The notes: a model not told the origin generated them from the letters alone. DNA of 64,000 bases from Candidatus Gastranaerophilales bacterium (GCA_944323995.1 CALUUN010000001.1:1-64000), one strand, 5' to 3'; shown: positions 1 to 8,852, counted from the first letter of the stretch. Translations and numbers: made by a program.

Positions 1-827
1 TTCATAGCATCGTCGTAAGCATCCTGATCAGTCAAAGTATTAGTAGTCAAAGCGTAAGTAACAGGGTTAGCACCGTTTTCATCATAGATAGTGATATTGA
101 TGTAACGACCTGTAGCATCTTTTTCCAATCTTGCAGTTCTGCCTTTGATTTCTTCAACTTCGGGAGCTGAACCCATAGTGTAGGCATTAATGTTAGATTG
201 TGAAGTACCTTCGTCAGAATAGATAGCGTTATCAACCTGATCTTTTCTGTAGAATATAGGTGACCAGGTTTCGGTAGAAGTATTTTTTACGTATCTCACA
301 TACCATTGCTGTTTACCGTTTGCATCACCGTAGTATTTTTCATTCAACATTTTTATGTATTCTTCTTCTTCAGTCTGTAATTTGGCAATTTGATCGTCAG
401 ACAAAGTGTTTAAATACGGGTCTTTGTCTTTGAACGTAGTCAAATCCTGACCGAGAACTCTCAATTGTGTAGAACCTACATAATAATCAGCTCCGTCTTG
501 AGTAACGATAGCGCTGCCTGCACTAACAGGAGCAAAATCGTTAGTCCAAGAAGAAACATAGCTGACAAGGTAGGAACCGTCTTGCTGGGCAATCAAAGAG
601 GTAATAGAGTTGGAGAGGTTACCGTCTTCGAAGGTATAAACCGTCTTAGTATAATCCGCGGTAGAAGGCGGAGTCGGTACGGTCATACCAAGCAGCTGGT
701 TATAGTAGTTGGCGGACTGGTTTGCCAGAGTTGTTCTCTGCTGGTTAACCTGCTGTCCTTCATATTCAACGTTTGTTTTCCTTGCGGTCAGACCTAAGAA
801 TCTGGCCTGAGATGCTGCCATACCCAT
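1..827 (-). CDS. MGMAASQAR-family protein, 3' end beyond the window (partial)
   Basis: The reading frame is open from the ATG at 827 to the window edge, so the C-terminus is missing. The protein starts MGMAASQARFLGLTARKTN and continues with a Gln/Asn-rich helical stretch that includes QQVNQQRTTLANQ, then a Thr/Ser/Tyr-rich region. It shares its first nine residues with the protein at 39765-41783, so the two are lineage paralogues of unknown function. From memory, this N-terminus is common in gut Melainabacteria. A second in-frame ATG lies at 821. A sigma-28-like promoter is positioned upstream, which suggests co-expression with motility or surface genes. No enzymatic motif is visible. Confidence 0.75.
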   Translation of the reverse strand, partial: MGMAASQARFLGLTARKTNVEYEGQQVNQQRTTLANQSANYYNQLLGMTVPTPPSTADYTKTVYTFEDGNLSNSITSLIAQQDGSYLVSYVSSWTNDFAPVSAGSAIVTQDGADYYVGSTQLRVLGQDLTTFKDKDPYLNTLSDDQIAKLQTEEEEYIKMLNEKYYGDANGKQQWYVRYVKNTSTETWSPIFYRKDQVDNAIYSDEGTSQSNINAYTMGSAPEVEEIKGRTARLEKDATGRYINITIYDENGANPVTYALTTNTLTDQDAYDDAM

Positions 828-863
828 GACTTGTTCCCTTTCATTTTTTTCCTTGTGTTCATG

Positions 864-890
864 TTTACGGCATTTTTATTTTTTTCTTTA
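864..890 (-). promoter_or_regulatory. sigma-28 (FliA)-like promoter of the MGMAASQAR gene
   Basis: On the minus strand the sequence reads TAAAGAAA, 11 nt, GCCGTAAA. The FliA consensus is TAAAGTTT-N11-GCCGATAA, so the spacing is exact, the -35 matches 5 of 8 bases and the -10 matches 6 of 8. The paralogue at 39765 has an even better match. A box resembling the TAAC elements listed elsewhere (GTAACGAAATATTACAAAA) lies just upstream, around 903-922. Confidence 0.5.
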
Positions 891-952
891 ATTTTTGATT
901 TCTTTTTTGTAATATTTCGTTACAATAATTGCCGTAACCCACTAATAACAAG

Positions 953-985
953 AAAAAAGAGACTACTACATGTAATCTCTTTTTT
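953..985 (-). terminator. Hairpin terminator after the phosphorylase gene
   Basis: Read on the minus strand, an AAAAAGAGA stem with TTAC and GTAG arms closes on TCTCTTTTTT, a stem-loop followed by a T-run. It lies 28 bp past the stop codon of the gene ending at 1013. Confidence 0.65.
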
Positions 986-1012
986 AATGAAATATTATAA
1001 TTTGTCAACATT

Positions 1013-2704
1013 TTACTTAATATTTGAGAAAGTCCAGGCATCAAATGTCGGAGTTTCGGAAATTTTCATTTCCTTTTTAACCGTGCCTGAGCAGGAATCA
1101 TCGTGTGCAATAGGTTTGTACAATCTGTTGTAGTATTCTATTACCATACGATCCGAGTTGAAGTATGCTTCGGAAGTTCTGATAGCCTGACGCATCAGAC
1201 GCGCCCATTCTGTTTTATTTTCGTAATATGTCGGAATAATCTGATTTTCAATAATATTCATTACGCAATCATGATCTTTCCAGTGACGTTCTTCCCACGG
1301 CATTTCATCATCAAGTTCGGGATATTCGACGGTGTATCCGTTAATACCGTTAAACGTGCCTTCAACAGTCCAGCCGTCATAAATAGACAAATGCAGAGCG
1401 CCGTTTGCGTTGGCTGACATACCAGAAGTACCTGACGCTTCAAACGGACGAAGCGGTGTGTTAAGCCAGATATCAGAACCGCGTTTAAGCATTCCGGACA
1501 ACTGCAATTCATATCCCGGAAGCACGACAACATTTTTCAATGTATGTGACTGGTTAAGAAGTTTATTAAACATTTCTTTGCCCATAACATCATCCGGATG
1601 GAATTTGCCTGCGAAAATGATTTGGACTTTATTTGAATCAAGCAGCTTTTGGATTCTGTCTTTGTCCATCAAAATCAGCCATGCGCGTTTGTAATCTGCA
1701 AATCTTCTGGCCCATGTAATTGTCAATACATCAGGGTCAAAACGTTTACCTGCAACGTTTGCAACATATTTGAACAGTTCATTTTTCATTTCGCGTTTAA
1801 CAGCGAGGAGCTGTTCGGGAGTGTGAGCTTCTTTAATACGCTCATCCTGCCAGTAGTGAAGGTTTACCGCGTTGGTAATTGCGCGGATAGGACATCTGCC
1901 TTCAACCCATTCCCACATCTTGTTTGCAACAAGACCGTGAAGCTGTGAAACAGCGTTTGCAATTCTGCTCATTCTTAATGCTGCAACAGTAAGCGAGAAG
2001 TTTTCGCCGCCGAGGTTAACCGCAGTTTCTCTTGAACAGCCTGCAAAGAAACCGCCTTCAAGCAATGTATCAACCCAGTGAACTTCATTTCCCGCAGCAA
2101 CAGGTGTGTGGGTTGTAAATACAGTTTTCTTTTTAACTTCATCAAGGTTGCCGTTGTACTGTCTTAAAAGTTCAAATGCAGCCGGAAGCGCGTGGCCTTC
2201 GTTCATGTGAATTACATCAAAATTGTATCCGACAGCCTGCAATATTCTTACACCGGCAACACCGAGAACTGTTTCCTGTGCAATTCTGATTTTTTCATTT
2301 CCGTCGTAAAGTTTGTAAGAAATGCTTTTTGCCCAGTCACTGTTGCCGTCAATATCCGTTGTCAAAAGATATACGGGGCAAGTACCGAACAATTCCGGTT
2401 CAACTTTGTATGCTTTTACTTTGACTTTTTCACCGAAAATATCAACTTCGGTTGTAACGCCGATATCTGTTAAAAAGTCATAGTATTTTCTGATATAAGC
2501 AACTTCAACCTGTCCTTTGTGGTCAATACGCTGGTCATAATAACCGTAAGACCAGAGCATTGTAACACCGACCATCGGGAGTTGTAAGTATCCCGCAGAG
2601 AGCATGTGCGAACCTGCAAGAAAACCAAGACCGCCCGAATATGTGCTCAAGGATTGATCCATTGCTATTTCCATCGAAAAATATGCTACATTTGGTAATG
2701 ACAT
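1013..2704 (-). CDS. Short-type alpha-glucan phosphorylase-like protein (GT35) lacking the PLP lysine
   Basis: This 563-residue protein has the layout of the short bacterial alpha-glucan phosphorylases: an N-terminal GGLGFLAG glucan/phosphate-loop region (about residue 25), IHMNEGHA, an RFADYKRAWL-like stretch and NTPLRPFEASGTSGM near residues 415-429. Family members release glucose-1-phosphate from glycogen or maltodextrin, using PLP bound to a lysine in GTSGMK. Here the residue after GTSGM is Ser430, and no lysine follows in SANANGALHL. The enzyme may therefore not hold PLP conventionally, and glucan phosphorolysis is uncertain. The ATG at 2704 has an AAGG Shine-Dalgarno about 8 nt upstream. 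It is a single-gene unit with its own terminator. Confidence 0.8.
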   Translation of the reverse strand: MSLPNVAYFSMEIAMDQSLSTYSGGLGFLAGSHMLSAGYLQLPMVGVTMLWSYGYYDQRIDHKGQVEVAYIRKYYDFLTDIGVTTEVDIFGEKVKVKAYKVEPELFGTCPVYLLTTDIDGNSDWAKSISYKLYDGNEKIRIAQETVLGVAGVRILQAVGYNFDVIHMNEGHALPAAFELLRQYNGNLDEVKKKTVFTTHTPVAAGNEVHWVDTLLEGGFFAGCSRETAVNLGGENFSLTVAALRMSRIANAVSQLHGLVANKMWEWVEGRCPIRAITNAVNLHYWQDERIKEAHTPEQLLAVKREMKNELFKYVANVAGKRFDPDVLTITWARRFADYKRAWLILMDKDRIQKLLDSNKVQIIFAGKFHPDDVMGKEMFNKLLNQSHTLKNVVVLPGYELQLSGMLKRGSDIWLNTPLRPFEASGTSGMSANANGALHLSIYDGWTVEGTFNGINGYTVEYPELDDEMPWEERHWKDHDCVMNIIENQIIPTYYENKTEWARLMRQAIRTSEAYFNSDRMVIEYYNRLYKPIAHDDSCSGTVKKEMKISETPTFDAWTFSNIK

Positions 2705-2858
2705 AAACTAAACCTTTCCTCTTTTCTTATTGTCTAAAAACTAATTAGGATATAATAACAGAATACCACAAAATTTTTATTGTTAAAGTATTGCCGGCAT
2801 AAATTATATATAATCCTTGAGAATTAGTTATTTATAGCTATTTTGCCCTTAATAAAAC

Positions 2859-4103
2859 TTAACAATAGCCTGATGTTTCACATTTTTCAAGAAATTTAGC
2901 CAGCGCAATTTTCACATGTGCGTAATTTAATCCGCCCTGCATATAGGCAACATAAGGCGGTCTGAGGGGCCCGTCTGCTGATAACTCAATGGTAGAGCCT
3001 TCTATGAATGTGCCGCCGGCCATAATGATTTTGTCTTCGTAGCCCGGGACGTATTCGGGAATCGGAGTGACGTAACCGTTTACGGGCGACAGTGATTGAA
3101 TTGTCCTGCAAAACTGTTCCAGCGGTTCCGGAGCATTAAAAATTATGTTCTGGATTATATCAGAGCGTTTTTCATTGAATTTGGGCGCTGAATCAAATCC
3201 GATATCTTCAAATATTTTTGCTGCAAGAATGGCACCTTTAACCGCGTCCGCAACTATTGACGGAGCCATAAAAAGTCCCTGAAAAATAAGTCTGTGCTGA
3301 TTAAACATTGCACCGCCTTCCGTACCTATTCCGGGCGCCGTGAGACGGTTTGCGGCGCGATTTACAAGTTTTTCTCCGCCTGCAATATATCCGCCGGCTT
3401 CGACAATTCCGCCGCCGGGGTTTTTTATTAAAGAACCTGCAATGATATCTGCGCCGGCTTCAAGAGGTTCAAATTTTTCAACAAATTCGCCGTAACAGTT
3501 ATCCACAAAGCAAATACATTCCGGATTTTTTGACTTAACAATCTTGCAAATCCTGCCTATTTCTTCAACAGTCAGCGATTTTCTGGTTGAATAACCTTTT
3601 GAGCGCTGGATTAAAACCATGGTAACCGTGTTGTCAATTTTCTTTTCAAGTAAATCAAAATCGACTTCGCAGCCGTTTTTAAGGGGTATTTCATCGTAAG
3701 AAACCCCGTGTGCAATCAAAGAATCCTGTTTTGTTTCTTCATCACCGGCTGTTCCGATAACCTCAAGCATTGTGTCATACGGGGTTCCGGCAGCTGATAT
3801 AAGTTTGTCACCGGGCCGCAGGTTGCCGAAAAGCACACAGGCAAGAGTGTGTGTTCCGGAGGCAAAATGTATTCTCACAAGCGCTTTTTCAGCTTTAAAT
3901 ACATCGGCAAACACCCTGTCCAGAACTTCACGGCCGAGATCATCATGCCCGTAGCCTGACACAGTATAAAAATGTTCGGGTGCAACTTTGTTTTCTATAA
4001 ATGCGTTCAGGACTTTTTCCTGATTGTAATCTCTTATTTCGTCAATTTCTTCAAATTGTTTTTGAACGGCTTTTTCGGCCTGTTTTATCAAATCTTTATT
4101 CAT
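2859..4103 (-). CDS. Methionine gamma-lyase / aluminium resistance family PLP enzyme
   Basis: This is a 414-residue fold-type I PLP enzyme of the Met_gamma_lyase (aluminium resistance protein) family, related to cystathionine beta-lyases. Visible motifs are ASGTHTLA near the N-terminal third, FVDNCYGEF (PLP-ring aspartate) and SLIKNPGGG, which carries the Schiff-base lysine. The likely reaction is C-S bond cleavage of a sulfur amino acid, but the true substrate in this family is poorly defined. I take ATG 4103 as the start. A TTG seven codons upstream (4124) is in frame, but neither start has a clear Shine-Dalgarno. It diverges from the VWA gene at 4198. Confidence 0.85.
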   Translation of the reverse strand: MNKDLIKQAEKAVQKQFEEIDEIRDYNQEKVLNAFIENKVAPEHFYTVSGYGHDDLGREVLDRVFADVFKAEKALVRIHFASGTHTLACVLFGNLRPGDKLISAAGTPYDTMLEVIGTAGDEETKQDSLIAHGVSYDEIPLKNGCEVDFDLLEKKIDNTVTMVLIQRSKGYSTRKSLTVEEIGRICKIVKSKNPECICFVDNCYGEFVEKFEPLEAGADIIAGSLIKNPGGGIVEAGGYIAGGEKLVNRAANRLTAPGIGTEGGAMFNQHRLIFQGLFMAPSIVADAVKGAILAAKIFEDIGFDSAPKFNEKRSDIIQNIIFNAPEPLEQFCRTIQSLSPVNGYVTPIPEYVPGYEDKIIMAGGTFIEGSTIELSADGPLRPPYVAYMQGGLNYAHVKIALAKFLEKCETSGYC

Positions 4104-4197
4104 AATATACTTATGATATTGCAAGAAAAAATAAAGGTCAATCGGATTGGGTAATTCGTAAATGGTATTTTCTTTATAAAAGCCGAATAATCAGCCT

Positions 4198-4908
4198 ATG
4201 TTGAGGCTTTTTTTAATATTTATAATGCTGTGTTTGCCGGTATTCGGGTCTGATTACGGAGTTTATTCGCCTGAAAATTACAAATTTAATGATAATGCGT
4301 CCGAAAAAATTTTATTTATAATGGATTTTTCAAACAGTATGAGTGAATATCTGGACGGTCAGAGAAAAGTAAATTTGATGATAGAAACCATGAAGTCAAT
4401 TCTTCCGCGGATAAATCCCGATACAATTGCCGGATTACGTGTATACGGACACAAATCAGGTTTTACTGCAATGGATGCGTGTAAGGCTTCATCACTTCTT
4501 GTGCCGTTAGGAACTTCCAACACGTACAGCATAGCCGAAAATCTTTCACGTACAAAGCCGCGGGGAATGACGCCTATTACTTATTCTTTAAAGCAGGCGG
4601 TTAAGTATGATTTTCTCGGATTTTCCGGCAAAAAAAGAATAATACTTTTGACGGACGGCGGTGAGAATTGCGACGAAAGCCCGTGCACTTATGCCATGGA
4701 ACTTGTAAAGACAAGAAAAGACATCAATATTGATGTAATAGCATTTAATATTGATAATGAAGATGATCTTGAACAACTTGAATGTGCAGCGCTTGTTACA
4801 AGCGGCAAATTCTATACGGCAAATACGGCGGCTGAGCTTGCAAGAAGTATTTCAAACAGCATTAACGCAAAAAAAGATGTTGATGCAAAAATTATAAGCA
4901 ATTATTAA
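4198..4908 (+). CDS. Secreted von Willebrand factor A domain protein
   Basis: The 236-residue product begins with a hydrophobic signal peptide (about residues 1-18, LFLIFIMLCLPVFG) followed by a VWA domain. The MIDAS metal site is visible as DFSNS at residues 43-47, with the conserved MTPITYSL threonine region and LLTDGGENC further on. Such domains bind divalent metal and mediate protein-protein contacts at the cell surface or in the periplasm. There is no C-terminal anchor. No Shine-Dalgarno precedes the ATG; AATAAT lies exactly 6 nt upstream, so the message may be leaderless. The 3' end overlaps the convergent phospholipase-D-like gene by 4 bp. Confidence 0.8.
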   Translation: MLRLFLIFIMLCLPVFGSDYGVYSPENYKFNDNASEKILFIMDFSNSMSEYLDGQRKVNLMIETMKSILPRINPDTIAGLRVYGHKSGFTAMDACKASSLLVPLGTSNTYSIAENLSRTKPRGMTPITYSLKQAVKYDFLGFSGKKRIILLTDGGENCDESPCTYAMELVKTRKDINIDVIAFNIDNEDDLEQLECAALVTSGKFYTANTAAELARSISNSINAKKDVDAKIISNY

Positions 4909-6707
4909 TAGTATTTGCACGCAGGGTCTGCGCTGTCAATAAGTCCGTCAAAATCATTATCAACACCGTCATTACATGATCCTATTGATTCCGGAGATTC
5001 GGCGCGGGCATTCTGTTTCAAATATATATCCGGAATTTTTTGCCAGATGTATAAAAAATATTCTTTAAACTTTTTTGCAAGGGCAGGGTTTTCGACTATA
5101 ACCATGTTCTCATCATTTTTATTTTCCCCGCTGTTTGAAAAATTCATAGAGCCCGCTATAAAATATTTATCATCTATTATTATAGATTTCATGTGCATTT
5201 TGCCGGCATAGTTTTCAGTTTTAAGCAGGATGCCGTTTTGTCTTAAAACTTGGTGTTTTGTGTTTCTGGTGGAAGTTGAATTTGCGTCAATAATTATTTT
5301 TACGTCTGCACCTCTTTTATGAGCTTTTATTAAAGCATCAGCAAAATCACTATGTGTAATGAGAAAAGCGGGTACATAAACATATTTTTCAGCATCATTT
5401 ATAAGCGGGATTACATATTGCATGGCTTTGTCATAAGGTGAAAATAATATTTTTATTTTGCTGTTATTCAGAATAAACCTGTTATTTCCTCTGCATTTTT
5501 GTTTTAGATTGTGAAACTTCCCTGAAAGCATTTGTTCAAATTCGGCCGTGTACAAATCTGCTGCGTCTGCAGAATTGATAATTAAGACAGAATTTGCGTT
5601 AAATCCCGAAAATCCCGTTGCGGTAAAATTCATAGAGCCTGTAATTACCGTTTTGCGGTCGATTATTATGAATTTATTGTGCATAAGTTGATTACTGTAA
5701 GCAGCATTATCGGGCAGATAATCAGTTGTTGATTTGTCGGATATTTTTGCAGTTTCAATTGTTTCTTTGTAGTAATCTCTATCGGGGTTTGAGGATTTGT
5801 CGTAAACCAGTCTGATTTTGACATTTCTTTTGCACGCATTTGAAAGTGCATTATAAAAAGCCGGAATTTTATCCAGTCCGTAGGCAGCAATATCTATTGA
5901 TGAATTTGCTGAATTGATTTCATTGACTATTTCTGTGCAGACTTTTGCATTACAATTTTTGTTAGGGGTGAGAGTTGTTGTAAAATCGGTGAGAATTAAT
6001 TTTAAATCTCCTTGAGAAAAAGTTTTGCCGAAGATATCGGGTGATTTGTCGTGTTGTTTGGCCGGTGCAGCTTTTTTAGACGGCTTTTTTGCGTGGCAGA
6101 ATTTGCAGGCTTTTGCTTCTTTAGGAAGTTGTTTTGCCGGAATTATAACATAATCGGAACTCAAAACTCCGTATTTACAGTCGAGTTTGTGGTATTTGTA
6201 GCTTTTGCGGTTGAGAATAACAGGATTTAATTTCTTTGCCTCTTCAAGTTTTTTAAGCAGATTATATTTCCGAAATTTTCCGTTTTTAGCCGCCAAACCT
6301 GATTCAAAGAGTTTGTCCGCATAATTTTCGTTATCAACCGTAATTTCTGCAAATCTGCAATCGTGGGATGATTTTCCGGTAAAATTTACTTTTACTTTTT
6401 TATCAAGAAGCAAGTTGCTTGCGAATTCTTTTGTAAGGTAACCGAGTGCAATCCCGTCAGTATCCGAAATGTTCAGTCCGTTTGCAAAATCCGGAACTTT
6501 GCTGCCCAATTCGGAGCTGAAAATTTCTATATTTTCAATGCAGACTGTTTCATTAATGTCAGCAATACCGTTATTGTTCATGTCAATTTGGATAACGGAC
6601 GGAGTTATCAGATTAAGCACGATATTTGCCTGCCGCTGAGTATAAATAAACAAAGCAAACAAGGCAAAAAATATGAATATTAAAAATGCAAAAAAGTAAT
6701 TTTTCAT
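4905..6707 (-). CDS. Multidomain membrane-anchored phospholipase-D-like nuclease
   Basis: The roughly 600-residue protein begins with a hydrophobic anchor (KNYFFAFLIFIFFALFALF). Next come a thermonuclease-like region (about 40-145), a stretch holding YHKLDC and CKFCH that looks like a small metal site, and two PLDc domains. The HKD signatures are MHNKFIIID (His343) and MHMKSIIID (His505), each followed by GSMNF. The C-terminus reads CNDGVDNDFDGLIDSADPAC, a calcium/metal-binding repeat known from MopE-like surface proteins. It probably acts on nucleic acid or phospholipid outside the cytoplasm. The start is the ATG at 6707, overlapping the TGA of the upstream YdjC gene (TGATG), so the two are translationally coupled. 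Confidence 0.85.
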   Translation of the reverse strand: MKNYFFAFLIFIFFALFALFIYTQRQANIVLNLITPSVIQIDMNNNGIADINETVCIENIEIFSSELGSKVPDFANGLNISDTDGIALGYLTKEFASNLLLDKKVKVNFTGKSSHDCRFAEITVDNENYADKLFESGLAAKNGKFRKYNLLKKLEEAKKLNPVILNRKSYKYHKLDCKYGVLSSDYVIIPAKQLPKEAKACKFCHAKKPSKKAAPAKQHDKSPDIFGKTFSQGDLKLILTDFTTTLTPNKNCNAKVCTEIVNEINSANSSIDIAAYGLDKIPAFYNALSNACKRNVKIRLVYDKSSNPDRDYYKETIETAKISDKSTTDYLPDNAAYSNQLMHNKFIIIDRKTVITGSMNFTATGFSGFNANSVLIINSADAADLYTAEFEQMLSGKFHNLKQKCRGNNRFILNNSKIKILFSPYDKAMQYVIPLINDAEKYVYVPAFLITHSDFADALIKAHKRGADVKIIIDANSTSTRNTKHQVLRQNGILLKTENYAGKMHMKSIIIDDKYFIAGSMNFSNSGENKNDENMVIVENPALAKKFKEYFLYIWQKIPDIYLKQNARAESPESIGSCNDGVDNDFDGLIDSADPACKYY

Positions 6708-7552
6708 CAAAGCAAGTTTTTGTAATTAGTAAGCGTAAATCCGAGTCTGTAAATATCATCCTTGAGTTTCTTATCCAGCGTAATACTAAATTCGCGGGTG
6801 TGGGAGTTTTTAATGACTTTGTCGACATAACAGCACGGATGAATAAGCGCCTCGGCAATGCAATCAGTTTCAGGCAGAGCTTCAAGGCCGGCTCTTACCG
6901 TGTCCGAATCCATCATGCCGGTATATCCGACACCGATTATATAGTTATTTGTTTTCAGGTTGAATTTTTTGAGCACAGTTTTGTTTTTGGCCGTGAAAAG
7001 GTTGAGCAGCACAATTTTAATCAAATTCAGCGGATAAGATAATCCGATGTGCTTTTTAAAACTGCTTACCGTATAAAAATGTTCATGCTGCGTCCTTATA
7101 CAGGGAATATTATACTCCTCGGCCAGTTTACAGACCAGTTCAAAAATCGGCGGGATAGCATGTGTGTGCACATGAGAATCAATATGGTCGATGTTTGTAT
7201 ACTTTTTAACTTTTTCTATCTGAGCCCGAAACTCTTTTTCAATCTGCGAAAGTACATTTTTATTATTTGAGTTAAGAATATAAAACAAATACCCTTTGTT
7301 AAAATTTCCGTTTTTATCGGTCAATAGATGACAACCGGTAAGCGATTTGCCTTCAATTATGTTCAGGTGAACACCTAACCCGAGACCGGCGCATTCCGGA
7401 AGTATATCATTTACAGCTGCGGAAAAAGCACTGCCGTTTGCGCATAAACTGGCAGAAGTTAATATTCCGTTGTTAAACCCCTCCAGAACAGCCCTGTTGT
7501 ACTCTTTTGTCATGCCGAAATCATCAGCGTTTAAAATAAATCTTTTCCCCAT
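6707..7552 (-). CDS. YdjC/ChbG-family carbohydrate deacetylase
   Basis: A 281-residue protein with the hallmarks of the YdjC fold: LNADDFGMTKEYNRA at the start (metal Asp pair), GVHLNIIEGKSL (His ligand) and HIDSHVHTHAIP (His ligands and catalytic region). Members deacetylate N-acetylated sugars such as chitooligosaccharides or lipid-linked hexosamines. The ATG at 7552 follows AAGGA by 7 nt and is preferred to an upstream in-frame start at 7579. It heads a two-gene unit with the PLD-like nuclease and is divergent from the glycosyltransferase at 7596, which fits cell-envelope glycan work. Confidence 0.85.
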   Translation of the reverse strand: MGKRFILNADDFGMTKEYNRAVLEGFNNGILTSASLCANGSAFSAAVNDILPECAGLGLGVHLNIIEGKSLTGCHLLTDKNGNFNKGYLFYILNSNNKNVLSQIEKEFRAQIEKVKKYTNIDHIDSHVHTHAIPPIFELVCKLAEEYNIPCIRTQHEHFYTVSSFKKHIGLSYPLNLIKIVLLNLFTAKNKTVLKKFNLKTNNYIIGVGYTGMMDSDTVRAGLEALPETDCIAEALIHPCCYVDKVIKNSHTREFSITLDKKLKDDIYRLGFTLTNYKNLL

Positions 7553-7595
7553 AAAATTTTCCTTGCAATTATTATACAACTATTATAATATAAAA
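7553..7595. promoter_or_regulatory. Compact bidirectional promoter, leaderless on the plus side
   Basis: Only 43 bp separate the two divergent ATG codons. On the plus strand TATAAT (7584-7589) ends 6 nt before the glycosyltransferase ATG, leaving no room for a 5' leader. On the minus strand TATAAT is followed by the AAGGA ribosome site of the YdjC gene. Confidence 0.6.
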
Positions 7596-8558
7596 ATGAT
7601 GAGTGAGTTTAAACCGATATTAGCTATAGTCGTTCCATGCTTTAATGAAGAACTTTGTGTTGTATCAACAATTGAAAGACTGCGTGAAGTTAAGCAGGTT
7701 CTTGTTGATAAAAATAAAATCAGCGAAAAAAGCTATATATATCTTGTCGACGACGGTTCTGCAGACAATACTTGGAATCTTGTTGTACAAATGCATGAAA
7801 AGTATTCAGATGTGAAGGGGCTGAAATTTATCAGAAATTTTGGCAACCAGAAGGCACTTATTGCAGGTTATGAAGGCGTCCGCGCGCTCGGGTGCGATTG
7901 TGCCGTGTCTATTGATGCGGATTTGCAGCAAGATGAGTGGGCTATAGAAAAATTTGTGGATAAATTTCTTGAAGGTGCGGACATTGTGTCCGGCATCAGA
8001 AACAGCAGGGAAACAGACAGTTTATTCAAAAAATCAACAGCAATTTTATTTTACAAACTTATGAATATGCTCGGTGCGAAAATTCCCATGAATCATTCCG
8101 ACTACAGACTTATCAGCAAACGTGCGCTTGATATAATGGAATTATATCCTGAAAAGCACCTCTTTCTGCGCGGATTTTTCAACGAAGTAGGACTGAAAAC
8201 GGTTTATGTGAATTTTGATGTAAAACCGAGAATGGCCGGAGAATCAAAATTTAACTTTGTAAAACTTATGGGGCTTGCACTTAACGGTATAACTTCATTC
8301 AGCGTTGTTCCTTTAAGAATAATTTCTGTTCTCGGTTTTATCATGGCGTTTGTAAGTTTTATAATAGGTGCTGAAACGGTTTTTGAAAAAATATTTTTCC
8401 ATAACACACCGAACGGCTGGGCAACAAATATTATTCTGCTTTGCTTTTTCGGCGGTATTCAGATTTGCTGTCTGGGCGTAATCGGCGAATACGTAGGACA
8501 GGTCTACAGAGAAGTTAAAGGCCGACCAAGATATATAAAAGAAACCGAATTGAAATAA
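7596..8558 (+). CDS. GT2 family membrane glycosyltransferase (bactoprenol glucosyltransferase / GtrB type)
   Basis: This 320-residue protein has a GT-A domain with VVPCFNEE near the N-terminus, VDDGSADNTW, and IDADLQQDE carrying the DXD-type metal site. Two C-terminal transmembrane helices follow (ISVLGFIMAFVSFIIG and ATNIILLCFFGGIQICC), then the usual GEYVGQVYREVKGRPRY tail. Such enzymes load a sugar from UDP- or GDP-sugar onto undecaprenyl or dolichyl phosphate at the inner membrane. The start is MMSEFKP at 7596. There is no Shine-Dalgarno, and a -10 box lies 6 nt upstream, so initiation is probably leaderless. The actual sugar cannot be read from sequence. Confidence 0.88.
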   Translation: MMSEFKPILAIVVPCFNEELCVVSTIERLREVKQVLVDKNKISEKSYIYLVDDGSADNTWNLVVQMHEKYSDVKGLKFIRNFGNQKALIAGYEGVRALGCDCAVSIDADLQQDEWAIEKFVDKFLEGADIVSGIRNSRETDSLFKKSTAILFYKLMNMLGAKIPMNHSDYRLISKRALDIMELYPEKHLFLRGFFNEVGLKTVYVNFDVKPRMAGESKFNFVKLMGLALNGITSFSVVPLRIISVLGFIMAFVSFIIGAETVFEKIFFHNTPNGWATNIILLCFFGGIQICCLGVIGEYVGQVYREVKGRPRYIKETELK

Positions 8559-8559
8559 A

Positions 8560-8817
8560 AGCCGTGCCACTGTCTATCGAATTATTAAAATAAAGTCTTT
8601 ATAAATACAATCTCTTTTTAATAACACTACACCCGCAAGGATTGCCTTAGTGCTGCTATGTTTCCATCCTGACACGGTTCGACAGCTTGCGCCATATTGC
8701 TCTTAAACGTCAACAACTCTATTTATATTGACAGTACCTTAAGAACCCTCACAACAGGCTCTGCACCCCGCGTACGCTTCGGGTCGAGAGATCGCAAATC
8801 CCCGTGGAGCACGGCTT
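8560..8817 (-). ncRNA. ffs: Signal recognition particle RNA, large bacterial type
   Basis: On the minus strand, about 258 nt begin AAGCCGTGCTCCAC and end GTGGCACGGCTT, so the two ends pair. The conserved domain IV (Ffh-binding) loop is present as GTGTCAGGATGGAAACATAG followed by CAGCA. The 5' half carries an Alu-like domain (GGGGTGCAG region), so this is the long Bacillus-type scRNA rather than 4.5S RNA. It works with Ffh and FtsY in co-translational membrane targeting. A TATAAT box (8825-8830) with TTGATT 16 nt further upstream precedes it. End positions are approximate. Confidence 0.88.
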
Positions 8818-8824
8818 AATTTTT

Positions 8825-8852
8825 ATTATAACACAAAATTTTAATCAATCAA
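8825..8852 (-). promoter_or_regulatory. Promoter of the SRP RNA
   Basis: On the minus strand TTGATT (8847-8852) and TATAAT (8825-8830) are separated by 16 bp. The -10 ends 7 nt before the proposed RNA 5' end. The promoter sits partly inside the last codons of the gene ending at 8841. Confidence 0.6.

Noticed and set aside
831-1133. Plus-strand frames over the terminator and phosphorylase end
   Set aside because: Phe-rich composition from T-runs, antisense to a clear gene.
4160-4197. Sigma-28 promoter before the VWA gene (AAAAGCCGAATAA)
   Set aside because: The -10-like part is similar to that at 39718 but the -35 matches only 4 of 8 bases at correct spacing.
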